64,000 bases of DNA. Source: Burkholderia sp. 4M9327F10. GTDB taxonomy: Bacteria > Pseudomonadota > Gammaproteobacteria > Burkholderiales > Burkholderiaceae. Of this stretch, positions 54,789-63,464 are shown piece by piece (the first letter of the stretch is position 1; each line of letters begins with the position of its first letter). The position numbers and the translations under genes are program-made. The stretch spans positions 310,001-374,000 of the forward strand of contig NZ_SCNV01000002.1 of the NCBI RefSeq assembly GCF_005503145.1. The letters run 5' to 3'. The notes beneath the pieces were generated by a model. That model was not told the origin of the DNA and did no database searches. It saw only the letters and a list, made by a program, of their open reading frames with translations.

Positions 54789-55709
54789 CTAAACAACTGC
54801 AGCCTTGCGCCCTCGCACCGGCGCATCGGCCGCGCCCGTCGTGTGATAGGCGTGATAAAGGTGCTCGCGCATCCGCGTGGCGGCAGTCGCCATGTCGTTG
54901 TCGAGAATCGCTTCGAGGATGCCGACATGCTCGCCGCACCACTCGCGGATCCGTTTGCGGTTCACATAACCCTGGAACTCAAGCAGCCGGCGCAGCCGGT
55001 TCTGCTGCTGCATAGACTGGTACATGAACACGTTGCCGCTGTACCCGGCGAGCATCTCGTGGAAATTCGCGTCGGTTTCGAATACCTGTTTCGGCGTCAC
55101 GCTGTTACTGCCCAGTTGCGACACGAGAAAGATGTGCTCGCGGCGGCAGCGCTCAAGCACCGAGCGATCCGGCGAGAACGTCGGCAGCAGCAGCCCCGCC
55201 GGTTCTAGCGTGAGCCGGAAGTCGTAACTGCTCTTCAGCGTCAACGCGGAATCGAACGTAGGCTGGAAGCTCCAGCCGTGGCCCTTGTTACGGACGATCA
55301 GCCCATCCTCGGACAGACGCGACAGTGCGCGCGTCATTGTCACGCGATCGACGCCGTAGCGCTGCGCGATGTCGGTCTGCGTCAGCGACGCGGGAATCGC
55401 CCCCGCGAGACGATCCGTGACGAGCCGGTTGTACAGATCCTCGTCGGCCGACGGCGGCAGATCGAGTTCGATTCTGCGCAGCGTGTCCGACGGCTGCGCG
55501 AGGAAATAACCCTGGTTCCTGCGCGCCTCGACAATGCCGAACGATTCGAGCACACCCATCGCGGCACGCACAGGCGTACGCGACACGCCGAGCAGATCAG
55601 CCAGTTGCTGTTCGCGCAGGTGATAGCCGACCTCGAACTTCGCTTCCTCGATCAGATCGAGAATCTGCCTGGCCAACCCTTGCGCTCCCTTGCCCGCCCG
55701 CTTCGTCAT
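54789..55709 (-). CDS. GntR/FCD regulator with two winged-helix domains
   Basis: 306 residues, longer than usual FCD regulators (about 220-250). The first winged helix is at about 10-70 (FEVGYHLREQQLADLLGVSRTPVRAAMGVLESFGIVEA in part). A second one follows at about 90-150 (TQTDIAQRYGVDRVTMTRALSRLSEDGLIV). The C-terminal FCD-type helical domain is at about 160-290 (NFHEMLAGYSGNVFMYQ, EHVGILEAILDND). It is divergent from the operon starting at 55900, with TTTGTAT repeats between. Probably the regulator of that operon. Confidence 0.86.
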   Translation of the reverse strand: MTKRAGKGAQGLARQILDLIEEAKFEVGYHLREQQLADLLGVSRTPVRAAMGVLESFGIVEARRNQGYFLAQPSDTLRRIELDLPPSADEDLYNRLVTDRLAGAIPASLTQTDIAQRYGVDRVTMTRALSRLSEDGLIVRNKGHGWSFQPTFDSALTLKSSYDFRLTLEPAGLLLPTFSPDRSVLERCRREHIFLVSQLGSNSVTPKQVFETDANFHEMLAGYSGNVFMYQSMQQQNRLRRLLEFQGYVNRKRIREWCGEHVGILEAILDNDMATAATRMREHLYHAYHTTGAADAPVRGRKAAVV

Positions 55710-55899
55710 TGTCTATTTCTCCTCCTCAGATGGCGCAAGCATAGCAAAAAATACAAATTTTCGATAAACCGCTGCTACCTGAGCATTGGCCATTCCATGG
55801 AATTCTGCTGAAAACACGCTGATTTCCCCTTGACCGTGTTTTTTGTCGTTTGTATAAATTGGCACACATAGGACAAAGTGTGATTCACTGGAGCCGCGC
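55710..55899. promoter_or_regulatory. Divergent control region of the 55.9-63.4 kb operon
   Basis: ATACAAA at 55751-55757 and TTTGTAT at 55849-55855 are inverted copies of one heptamer, one near each divergent promoter. They are weak candidates for binding of the double-winged-helix regulator. Confidence 0.35.
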
Positions 55900-56622
55900 A
55901 TGTCACTGCCTCTACTGCTCGAATACCTGACGTCGGGCGATTTCCTTCGCGGCGCCGCGTTGACCCTGCTGCTGACCGTCGTGTCGCTCGGCTTCGGGAT
56001 GCTGATCGGGCTGCTACTTGCGCTGCTGCAGGGCACGAAGAGCCGCGTCGCGAAGGCGTTTACGTTCGGCTACCTGTGGCTGTTCCGCGGCACGCCGGTG
56101 CTGTTCCAGATCATCTTTATCTACAACGTGCTGCCGTCGTTTGGCATTCGCTTCAGCGCGTTCGTTTGCGCGGTACTTGCGCTGTCGTTGAACGAGGCGG
56201 CCTTCATGTCGGAGATATTCCGCTCGGGGCTGCACGCCGTGAAGCAGGGTCAGCGCACGGCGGGCTTCGCGCTCGGCATGACCGGTGCGAAGGTGTTCCG
56301 CCACATTGTGCTGCCCCAGGCGCTGCGCGTCGTGCTGCCCCCAATCGGCAACCAGATGATCGGCATGCTGAAGCTGAGCGCACTCGTTTCGGTCATCGCC
56401 GTGCAGGAATTGCTGCTTGTCGCGAACCAGGCTGCGAGCGCGAACTTCCGCTATCTGGAAGCGCTGACGGCGGCCGGCATCTATTACCTCGCGCTGACCA
56501 CGTTCTTCATGCTGCTGCAGGGCTGGATGGAACGCACACTCGACCGCCGGCGCAAGAGCGCGCCGCGCCGCATGTCGTTCGCTGAACGCCTGCTCGGCAC
56601 CTCGCAACCGATGCCCCGCTGA
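55900..56622 (+). CDS. Amino-acid ABC transporter permease, system without its own binding protein
   Basis: 240-residue polar amino-acid-type permease. EAA loop (KQGQRTAGFALGMTGAKVFRHIVLPQALRVVLPP in part) and FRGTPVLFQIIFIYNVLP are present. It is the first gene of a seven-gene operon. No binding-protein gene is found in the operon; a distant or shared one (for example 51988-52779) would be needed. Confidence 0.92.
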   Translation: MSLPLLLEYLTSGDFLRGAALTLLLTVVSLGFGMLIGLLLALLQGTKSRVAKAFTFGYLWLFRGTPVLFQIIFIYNVLPSFGIRFSAFVCAVLALSLNEAAFMSEIFRSGLHAVKQGQRTAGFALGMTGAKVFRHIVLPQALRVVLPPIGNQMIGMLKLSALVSVIAVQELLLVANQAASANFRYLEALTAAGIYYLALTTFFMLLQGWMERTLDRRRKSAPRRMSFAERLLGTSQPMPR

Positions 56623-56630
56623 CCACCGCC

Positions 56631-57371
56631 ATGCCGAATCCCCCTCTGCTGAAGATCCACCGCATCGACAAACGCTATGGCGACACGCCGGTGCTAAAGA
56701 GCTGCTCGATCGAAGTCGAACAGAAGGAGACGATCGTGATCGTCGGTCCGTCCGGCTCGGGCAAGTCGACGCTGCTTCGCTGCGTGAACCTGCTCGAGAC
56801 GATCGACGCCGGCAACATCCTGTTCGAGGGCCGCGATATCACCCGCGAGCGCAAACATGAACATCTCGTCCGGCAACAGATCGGCATGGTGTTCCAGAAC
56901 TTCGAGCTGTTCTCGCACCTGTCGGCGGTCGAAAACGTCATGCTTGCGCCGGTTACGGTCACCGGGATGTCGCGGCACGATGCGCACGACATCGCGCTCG
57001 GCCTGCTCGGCAAAGTGCGGCTGCGCGATCGCGCTGACGCGTTCCCCGACCAGTTGTCGGGCGGCCAACAGCAGCGCGTCGCGATAGCCCGCGCGCTTGC
57101 GATGAAGCCGAAGGTGATGCTGTACGACGAGCCTACGTCTGCGCTCGACCCGGAGATGGTCAGCGAAGTGCTGGACGTGATGGCCGAGCTGAGCGCCGAA
57201 GGCATGACGAGCCTCGTCGTCACGCACGAAATGGGCTTCGCGAGGCGCGCGGCCGACAAGATCGTCTTTATGGAAGCCGGCGAGGTCGTCCTGACCGATA
57301 CCAGCGAACGTTTCTTTGGCGGCACGACGCATGAACGCGCGAGCCGCTTTCTCAACCAGATCCTACATTGA
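56631..57371 (+). CDS. Amino-acid ABC transporter ATPase
   Basis: 246 residues. Walker A GPSGSGKST, Q-loop FQNFELFSH, signature [15 protein letters not shown], Walker B VMLYDEPTSALDPE, H-loop VTHEMGFARR. It lies 8 bp after the permease gene and forms the importer with it. The overall look is that of GlnQ/HisP-type ATPases. Confidence 0.93.
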   Translation: MPNPPLLKIHRIDKRYGDTPVLKSCSIEVEQKETIVIVGPSGSGKSTLLRCVNLLETIDAGNILFEGRDITRERKHEHLVRQQIGMVFQNFELFSHLSAVENVMLAPVTVTGMSRHDAHDIALGLLGKVRLRDRADAFPDQLSGGQQQRVAIARALAMKPKVMLYDEPTSALDPEMVSEVLDVMAELSAEGMTSLVVTHEMGFARRAADKIVFMEAGEVVLTDTSERFFGGTTHERASRFLNQILH

Positions 57372-57388
57372 CCCGGAACCTCCTCCCG

Positions 57389-58561
57389 ATGGCAATCCAA
57401 CCCGACCTGTCCCGGATGAAGCGGGACCTGACCAACCTCGTCGGCATCAACACGGAAAATCCGCCCGGCCGCGAAATCGAAGCTGCGCAGTGGGTGCACC
57501 GCGCACTCGAAGCGGAAGGGTTCGACCTGTCGCTATCCGAGTACAAGCCCGGCCGCGCGAACGTGATGGCGCGTCTCGAGAATGGCGCGGGCCCGGTATT
57601 CGCATTCAACACGCATCTCGACGTCGTGCCGGTCGGCACGGGCTGGCAGTCCGATCCGTTCATGCTGCGCGAGGCGGACGGCCGGCTGTACGGCCGCGGC
57701 GCATGCGACGCGAAGGGGCCGCTCGCCGCGATGCTCGAAGCGATGCGGATGCTCGCCGCCGATCGCGCGAGCTGGTCCGGCACGCTGCTCGGCGTGTTCA
57801 CCGGCGATGAGGAGGCAGCCAGCGAAGGCGCCAAGTTCTACGCGGCTGGCCACCCGAAGGTCGACTTCGTCGTGGTCGGCGAACCGACATCGAACGCGAC
57901 GTTCTCCGCGCACAAGGGCAGCCTGCGTCCGCTCGTGCGCGTGCACGGCGTAACCGCGCACTCCGGCACGCCGCATCTCGGCGACAACGCGATCTACCGG
58001 GCCGCGCAACTGCTGAAGCTGATCGAAGGCCATCACGAAAACGAAGTGCGCTGCCGCTGCCATCCGCTCGTCGGCTCCGCGAGCCTGACAGTCACGCGCG
58101 CACTCGGCGGTCACGCGGACAACGTCGTGCCGGGCGCATGCGATCTGCTGCTCGACCGCCGCATGGTGCCGGGCGAAGTGGAAGACGACGTGAAGCGCGA
58201 GATCGAGCAGTTGCTCGCGCTCGCCAAGGAACGCTTCGGCGTGCGCGCGGAGATTCTCGAATACCGGCCGACAACGGGCGGTGCGACCGAGACCGCGCAG
58301 GACTCGAAGATCGTGCAGGCGAGCCTCGCCGCGTGCCGCCGGCACGGCAATGCGGAGCCGGGCCCGTTCGGATTCCAGGGCGGCTGCGATCTCGTTCATT
58401 TCCGCAGTGTCGGCGCAGCCGGTGTGGTGATCGGCCCGGGCACGCTCGAGGTCGCGCACAAGCCGGACGAGTTCGTGCCGATCGAGGAATTTCTCGCATC
58501 GAGCCTCATCTATCGCGACATCGCGCTCGACATGCTGACGCCGGGCGGCGCGCAATCGTGA
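57389..58561 (+). CDS. M20-family deacylase/peptidase (ArgE/DapE type)
   Basis: 390 residues. Zinc-site motifs are FAFNTHLDVVPVG (H, then D), GRGACDAKGP (bridging D), FTGDEEAAS (catalytic and ligand glutamates) and, at the C-terminus, EVAHKPDEF (H). Family members remove acyl groups from N-acyl amino acids or split dipeptides. ATG 57389 is used; a TTG at 57368 is also in frame. It overlaps the next gene by 4 bp (GTGA). Confidence 0.88.
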   Translation: MAIQPDLSRMKRDLTNLVGINTENPPGREIEAAQWVHRALEAEGFDLSLSEYKPGRANVMARLENGAGPVFAFNTHLDVVPVGTGWQSDPFMLREADGRLYGRGACDAKGPLAAMLEAMRMLAADRASWSGTLLGVFTGDEEAASEGAKFYAAGHPKVDFVVVGEPTSNATFSAHKGSLRPLVRVHGVTAHSGTPHLGDNAIYRAAQLLKLIEGHHENEVRCRCHPLVGSASLTVTRALGGHADNVVPGACDLLLDRRMVPGEVEDDVKREIEQLLALAKERFGVRAEILEYRPTTGGATETAQDSKIVQASLAACRRHGNAEPGPFGFQGGCDLVHFRSVGAAGVVIGPGTLEVAHKPDEFVPIEEFLASSLIYRDIALDMLTPGGAQS

Positions 58562-59658
58562 ACGCGACGCTCCATCGCGCGGCGCTCCACTACGGCGGCG
58601 GCCTCGTGCTGCACACCGCCGCGTCGGGAAGCGTCGCCGCGCTCGATGCACTTTACCTGCGGCTCTCCGACGGCGATTTGGCCGGCGTCGGAGAGACGAG
58701 GCTTAACATCGCATACCTGAACGGCCTCGATGCGGACGCGGTGATCGCGAATGCACGGGACGCGCTGACGGCGATCGACTGGCGGCAGGACGTACGCACG
58801 CTGGTCGATACGTCGATGGACTGGCTGCCGGCGTACCTCGCGCCGGTGCGAATGATGATCGACAGTGCGCTGCGCGACCTCTTCGCGCGCAGAACCGGTA
58901 CGTGCATCGCCGCGCAGTTCGGCGTGCCGCCTGCAACGAACGGCACACCTGGATTGGCCTGGCCGACGAACCAGACGCTGTTCTGGTCGACCGATGCGAA
59001 AATGCTCGAGCGCGCAGCCGCCTACGTCACCCGCGGCTTTACTGAACTGAAACTGCGAATCGGCATTGGCACGTTCGACGACGACCTGCGCCGCATCGAC
59101 CTGCTGCGCGCACGCTTCGGCGACACGATTGCGCTGTCGGCCGATGCGAACGGCCAGTGGCAGCCGGACGACTGTGCGGTGCGTCTCGCCGCGCTCGCCG
59201 AACGCAGGCTCGACTACCTCGAACAGCCGATCGCGGCCGGCGACTGGGACGCATTGCAGCGTATCGCAAACGCAAGCCCACTCACGCTGATGCTCGACGA
59301 GAGCCTGAAGTCGGATGCCGACGTCGACGCACTGTGCGCGCTCGCCGGCCACCCGCTCGCGGCGCATCTGAAACTCGTCAAGCTCGGCGGAATCGGGGCG
59401 ACGATTGCCGCCGCACGGCGGCTCGCCGACGCAGGCATCCCGCTGATGATCGGCCAGATGAACGAAGGCGCCGCCGCGACCGCCGCAGCGCTGCAGGTCT
59501 GCGCGGCCGTGTCGCCACGCTGGGCCGAACTGTACGGCGCGGACGGGCTCGTCGACGACCCGGTCACCGGCCTCGCGTATTCAGATGGCTCAGTACGCGC
59601 CGCCGGCCCGTTCGGGCTAGGTGTCACGTTCGACGCCAGCGCAACTTACCCTGTCTAA
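58558..59658 (+). CDS. Enolase-superfamily racemase/epimerase (muconate-lactonizing subgroup)
   Basis: 366 residues from GTG 58558. Metal ligands D196 (SADANGQW), E222 (YLEQP) and D247 (MLDES) are in place, as is the second-face lysine K275 (KLVKLGG). In the first catalytic pair the usual KxK is K165-L-R167, so one lysine is replaced by arginine. Dipeptide epimerases and N-acylamino-acid racemases belong here. The gene overlaps the M20 deacylase, which suggests racemisation of an N-acyl amino acid or dipeptide before or after deacylation. Confidence 0.82.
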   Translation: MNATLHRAALHYGGGLVLHTAASGSVAALDALYLRLSDGDLAGVGETRLNIAYLNGLDADAVIANARDALTAIDWRQDVRTLVDTSMDWLPAYLAPVRMMIDSALRDLFARRTGTCIAAQFGVPPATNGTPGLAWPTNQTLFWSTDAKMLERAAAYVTRGFTELKLRIGIGTFDDDLRRIDLLRARFGDTIALSADANGQWQPDDCAVRLAALAERRLDYLEQPIAAGDWDALQRIANASPLTLMLDESLKSDADVDALCALAGHPLAAHLKLVKLGGIGATIAAARRLADAGIPLMIGQMNEGAAATAAALQVCAAVSPRWAELYGADGLVDDPVTGLAYSDGSVRAAGPFGLGVTFDASATYPV

Positions 59659-59678
59659 AACTTTCAGGATCCCTACTT

Positions 59679-60854
59679 ATGCATAGCACGCAAGGACCCA
59701 CCCAAGGCTGCGAATCGGCATTCACCGAAGCCGAATACGCACAACGCGTCGAACGCGCACGCGCCGCACTCGCGGCCGCTCACGTCGATGCGATGATCAT
59801 CACCGGTCCCGAGAACATCTTCTATCTGACCGGCCAGCAAACGCCCGGCTACTATACGTTCCAGGCGCTGGTGCTGCCGGTTGCGGGCGATCCGGTGTTT
59901 GTGATCCGCCAGCTCGAATACTTCAACTTCATTGCGAACACCTATATCCGCGACGCTCAGGTCTACAGCGACGGCGACAACCCGATCGACCTGCTCGTCG
60001 ACGTGCTGAAGCGCAAGGGCCTCGCAGGCAGGCGGATCGGGCTCGAGAAGCGCGGCTGGTTCCTGCCGATCGCCGTCTATGAGACGCTGACCGAAAAACT
60101 CGGCGGCATCGTCGACGCGAGCGGTATCGTCGAGTCTCTACGCGCAGTGAAATCCCCAGCCGAGATCGGCAAGATCGAGACCGCCGCCCGCTATGTCGAC
60201 GCCGGGATGCACGCAGGTCTCGCCGCGGTGCGGCCGGGCGCGACCGAAAACACGCTGGTCGCCGCGATGATGTCGGCCGCGATCGCGGCGGGCTCCGAAT
60301 ACGTCGGCATGGAGCCGCTGGTGTCGGCCGGCCCGCGCACCGGTGTGCCGCACGGCACGTGGCGGCGCCGCGCGCTCGAAGCCGACGCGCCCGCGTTTCT
60401 CGAGATGGCCGCGTGCCACGACCGCTATCACGCCGCGCTGATGCGCTCCGCGTGGATCGGCGACGCGCCCGCACAAGCGCTCGATATGGAAAAAGTCTGC
60501 CAGGAAGCGCTGGCGGCCGCGCTCGACGCGATCTGGCCAGGCGCGCCTTGCGAAGCGCCGCACCTCGCCTGCCAGCGTGTGATCGACCGCGCTGGCTACA
60601 CCGACAACTTCCGCAAGCGCACCGGCTATTCGATCGGCATCTCGTTCGCACCGGACTGGGGCGAAGGTTCGATCCTGAGCCTGTACACCGGTGTGACGAC
60701 GCCGTTGCAACCGGGCATGACTTTCCATATCCCTCCCGCGCTACGGATCTACGGCGAATTCACGGTCGGCGTCAGCGAAACCGTCGTCGTCACCGAGAGC
60801 GGGTACCGCTCGCTCGGCACGATCGAGCGTCCGTTGCTGCGTGTCGCCGCATGA
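59679..60854 (+). CDS. M24-family hydrolase, creatinase/ectoine-hydrolase (DoeA/EutD) like
   Basis: 391 residues with the two-domain creatinase/prolidase fold. The usual metal ligands of M24 peptidases are not conserved: the first Asp region reads FLEMAACHDRYHAALMRS, the His region GYSIGISFAP, and the Glu region TFHIPPALRI. This is the creatinase and DoeA/EutD pattern, which act without metal on C-N bonds of small molecules. AGGA precedes ATG 59679. A threonine-dehydratase-like gene nearby recalls EutB of ectoine clusters, but no eutE is seen, so the substrate remains open. Confidence 0.78.
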   Translation: MHSTQGPTQGCESAFTEAEYAQRVERARAALAAAHVDAMIITGPENIFYLTGQQTPGYYTFQALVLPVAGDPVFVIRQLEYFNFIANTYIRDAQVYSDGDNPIDLLVDVLKRKGLAGRRIGLEKRGWFLPIAVYETLTEKLGGIVDASGIVESLRAVKSPAEIGKIETAARYVDAGMHAGLAAVRPGATENTLVAAMMSAAIAAGSEYVGMEPLVSAGPRTGVPHGTWRRRALEADAPAFLEMAACHDRYHAALMRSAWIGDAPAQALDMEKVCQEALAAALDAIWPGAPCEAPHLACQRVIDRAGYTDNFRKRTGYSIGISFAPDWGEGSILSLYTGVTTPLQPGMTFHIPPALRIYGEFTVGVSETVVVTESGYRSLGTIERPLLRVAA

Positions 60855-60889
60855 CATCGCGTCCGCTCACGAGAACGCACGAGGCACCC

Positions 60890-62122
60890 ATGACATCCAA
60901 TCAGCTTGCGCCAAGAATGAGCCGCGTGCGGCCGTCGCCGACCGCGGCAATCTCGGACAAGGTTCGCGCCCTGCTCGCCGAAGGCAAGCCGGTCATCAAT
61001 CTCGGCGAAGGCGAACTGCATTTCGACACGCCCGAGCATATCAAGCGCGCGGGCATTGCCGCGATCGAGCGCGGCGACACGAAGTACACGGCAGTTGCCG
61101 GCACCAGCGAACTGCTCGATGCGATCATCGACAAGTTTGCGCGCGAAAACGGCATCCATTACGCGCGCAGCGAGGTGATCGCCGGCACCGGCGCGAAGCA
61201 GTTGATCTTCAACGCGCTGCTCGCGACAATCGCGCCTGACGACGAAGTGCTGATCTGCGCGCCTTACTGGGTATCGTATCCTGACATGGTCGCGCTCGCG
61301 GACGGCCGCGTGCGCGTGCTGCCGTCGAGCGCGGACAACGGCTGGAAGCTCAGGCCCGATGTGCTGCGCGCCGCAATCGGGCCACGCACGCGCTGGCTGA
61401 TCCTCAATTCGCCGAACAATCCGACCGGTGCGGTCTATACGCGCGACGAACTGAAGGCGTTAACCGATGTGCTGCTCGAGTACGAGCATGTACTGCTGAT
61501 GGCTGACGACATCTATGAGCACACGCGTTACGCAGATTCGTTCGCAACGCCCGTGCAGATCGAGCCGAGGCTGCGCGAGCGCACACTCACGGTGAATGGC
61601 GTATCGAAGGGCTATTCGATGACCGGTTGGCGGATCGGCTATGCGGGCGGCCCGGCGTGGCTGATCCATGCGATGCAGACGCTGCAGTCGCAGAGCACGT
61701 CGAACCCGAGCACGATCTCTCAGGCGGCGGCCGTCGCCGCGCTGCGCGGCGGCATCGGTTTTATGACGGACTGGCTCGCGACACTGCGCGCGAGCCGTGA
61801 TCTCGTGCTCGCGACAATCGGGCGCTGCGACGGTCTGCGTTGCGACGTCGCCGAGGGCGCGTTCTACGCGTTCGTCGACTGCTCAGGCCTGATTGGCGCA
61901 ACAATGCCGTCCGGCACGCTGTTGCATGACGATCTCGATTTCGCGAACTACCTGCTCGAAACCGCACACGTGGGCGTCGTGCATGGCGGCGCGTTCGGCG
62001 TCGAACATCATGTCCGGATCGCGTACGCAGTGCCGATGGCCACGCTTGAAGATGCCTGCCGGCGGATCGAGGCCGCCTGCGCGGCGCTGACGCTGCCGCT
62101 CATCGAAGCCGGGCAACCTTGA
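60890..62122 (+). CDS. Class I PLP aminotransferase, paralogue of the one at 49685-50905
   Basis: 410 residues. The cofactor lysine is in NGVSKGYSMTGWRIGYAGG, and other signatures are LNSPNNPTGAVYT and ADDIYEHTRY. It shares long stretches with the aminotransferase at 49685-50905 (APYWVSYP, LQSQSTSNP). GAGG five bases before ATG 60890 favours that start. An in-frame ATG at 60851 that overlaps the preceding stop is also possible. It sits in the operon between the M24 and amidotransferase genes. Confidence 0.9.
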   Translation: MTSNQLAPRMSRVRPSPTAAISDKVRALLAEGKPVINLGEGELHFDTPEHIKRAGIAAIERGDTKYTAVAGTSELLDAIIDKFARENGIHYARSEVIAGTGAKQLIFNALLATIAPDDEVLICAPYWVSYPDMVALADGRVRVLPSSADNGWKLRPDVLRAAIGPRTRWLILNSPNNPTGAVYTRDELKALTDVLLEYEHVLLMADDIYEHTRYADSFATPVQIEPRLRERTLTVNGVSKGYSMTGWRIGYAGGPAWLIHAMQTLQSQSTSNPSTISQAAAVAALRGGIGFMTDWLATLRASRDLVLATIGRCDGLRCDVAEGAFYAFVDCSGLIGATMPSGTLLHDDLDFANYLLETAHVGVVHGGAFGVEHHVRIAYAVPMATLEDACRRIEAACAALTLPLIEAGQP

Positions 62123-62131
62123 GCGCCGCGC

Positions 62132-63409
62132 ATGATCGAACTCGTCGTCGACGATAGCGATCTCCCCGCGCACTACGGCGTGCAGGCCGCGCGGCTGGCA
62201 TACGCGCTCGGCCTGCCGCTGCGGCATCTCCCCGCGCGATTCGATGAACGCCGCTATCCCGATGCCGTCCAGCACGTGACCGTCGACGGCGAGCTCGTTC
62301 CGAGCGGGTTGCTGTGGGCGGACCGGCTGTGCGTACCGGAGAGCGGCGCAGCACTGGAACCGGCCACGCTGATCGCGTCCGGCACGCACGAGGATTTCGT
62401 CGTGCCGTTTCACCCGGCGAATGCGCGTGCGCTCGGGCCAATCGAAAGATTCGTTGAACTGGCTGCGGCTGCACACACGCCGCTGCGCCGCCATGTCGTC
62501 ATGCATGATCGCGAGACCGACGGCGTGGTCGCGGTTGCGTCGGCCGGGCACGGCGGTCCGCGTGCCCTCCCCCTCGCGCGACAGGATAGGCACGGACGCT
62601 GGATCGATCTGACCGACGATGAAGCAGTACCGGGCGAACATGGGCAGTCTGACAACGCACACCCGGAGAAACGCCCACTCGCGATCGCGCTGATCGGCCG
62701 TGAAGCGGAGCAGCGTGACGTGTATCCGGCGACGCTCGCCGCGCTTGCCGATGCCGCCGATGCGCAGTGCGAACCGCTGCTGATCGGCTTCGTCGCCGCG
62801 CAGGACCTCGATCACGAAAATGCCGCGGCAGTGCTCGCCGCGTACGACGGGATCGTGCTGCCGGGCGGCGCGGACATGACACGCGTGGCCGGGCAGATCG
62901 CCGCGGCGACCTATGCGTGGCACACGCGCAAACCGGTTGTCGGGCTATGCCTTGGCATGCAGTCGATGGCAACCGCAATTGCCAGGCTCGCGCTGCAAAC
63001 GCGCGAGGTTGGTTTGATGGAAGCCGAGCCCGGTATCCGAATCGCGAGCTTCATTCCGATCCACGGCGCGACCTGGGGTAACAACGCGCGGCCACTGGCC
63101 CACCGGCTCGGCCGGCAGACAATCGATATCGTACCGGGATCGCGACTGCATGCGATGCTCGGCGATACGCATGAGATCCTCTGCAATCACCGCTACCGGC
63201 TCAACCCGGAACTGCCAGGGCCGCTCGCGGCCATGGGCTTGACGATCGTCGCACGCGACGCGAGCGCTGGCATCGCCGATGCAGTCGAGGCGTACGACCA
63301 TCCGTTCTTCATCGGAATGCAGGGGCACCCGGAACTCAGCTCGTCGGCAGGCCGCGCGCACCCGCTGCTGTGCGCGTTCATCGACGCCGTGCGCCAGTAC
63401 AGCCGCTAA
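62132..63409 (+). CDS. CTP-synthase-like class I glutamine amidotransferase with an extra N-terminal domain
   Basis: 425 residues. The C-terminal half (about 180-425) is a class I amidotransferase domain with the triad C273 (VVGLCLGMQ), H399 and E401 (MQGHPELSS). The ending FFIGMQGHPELSSSAGRAHPLLCAFIDA (in part) and CNHRYRLNPE resemble the glutaminase domain of CTP synthase, not PuuD. The first 180 residues are not recognised, and there is no CTP-synthetase domain. It may transfer ammonia in, or hydrolyse a gamma-glutamyl-type bond of, the operon's substrate. Last gene of the operon. Confidence 0.75.
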   Translation: MIELVVDDSDLPAHYGVQAARLAYALGLPLRHLPARFDERRYPDAVQHVTVDGELVPSGLLWADRLCVPESGAALEPATLIASGTHEDFVVPFHPANARALGPIERFVELAAAAHTPLRRHVVMHDRETDGVVAVASAGHGGPRALPLARQDRHGRWIDLTDDEAVPGEHGQSDNAHPEKRPLAIALIGREAEQRDVYPATLAALADAADAQCEPLLIGFVAAQDLDHENAAAVLAAYDGIVLPGGADMTRVAGQIAAATYAWHTRKPVVGLCLGMQSMATAIARLALQTREVGLMEAEPGIRIASFIPIHGATWGNNARPLAHRLGRQTIDIVPGSRLHAMLGDTHEILCNHRYRLNPELPGPLAAMGLTIVARDASAGIADAVEAYDHPFFIGMQGHPELSSSAGRAHPLLCAFIDAVRQYSR

Positions 63410-63464
63410 GCCGGCTTCGCGGATCACGCGGTTTCAACACGCGACAGCATAGTGTCACGTCGCA

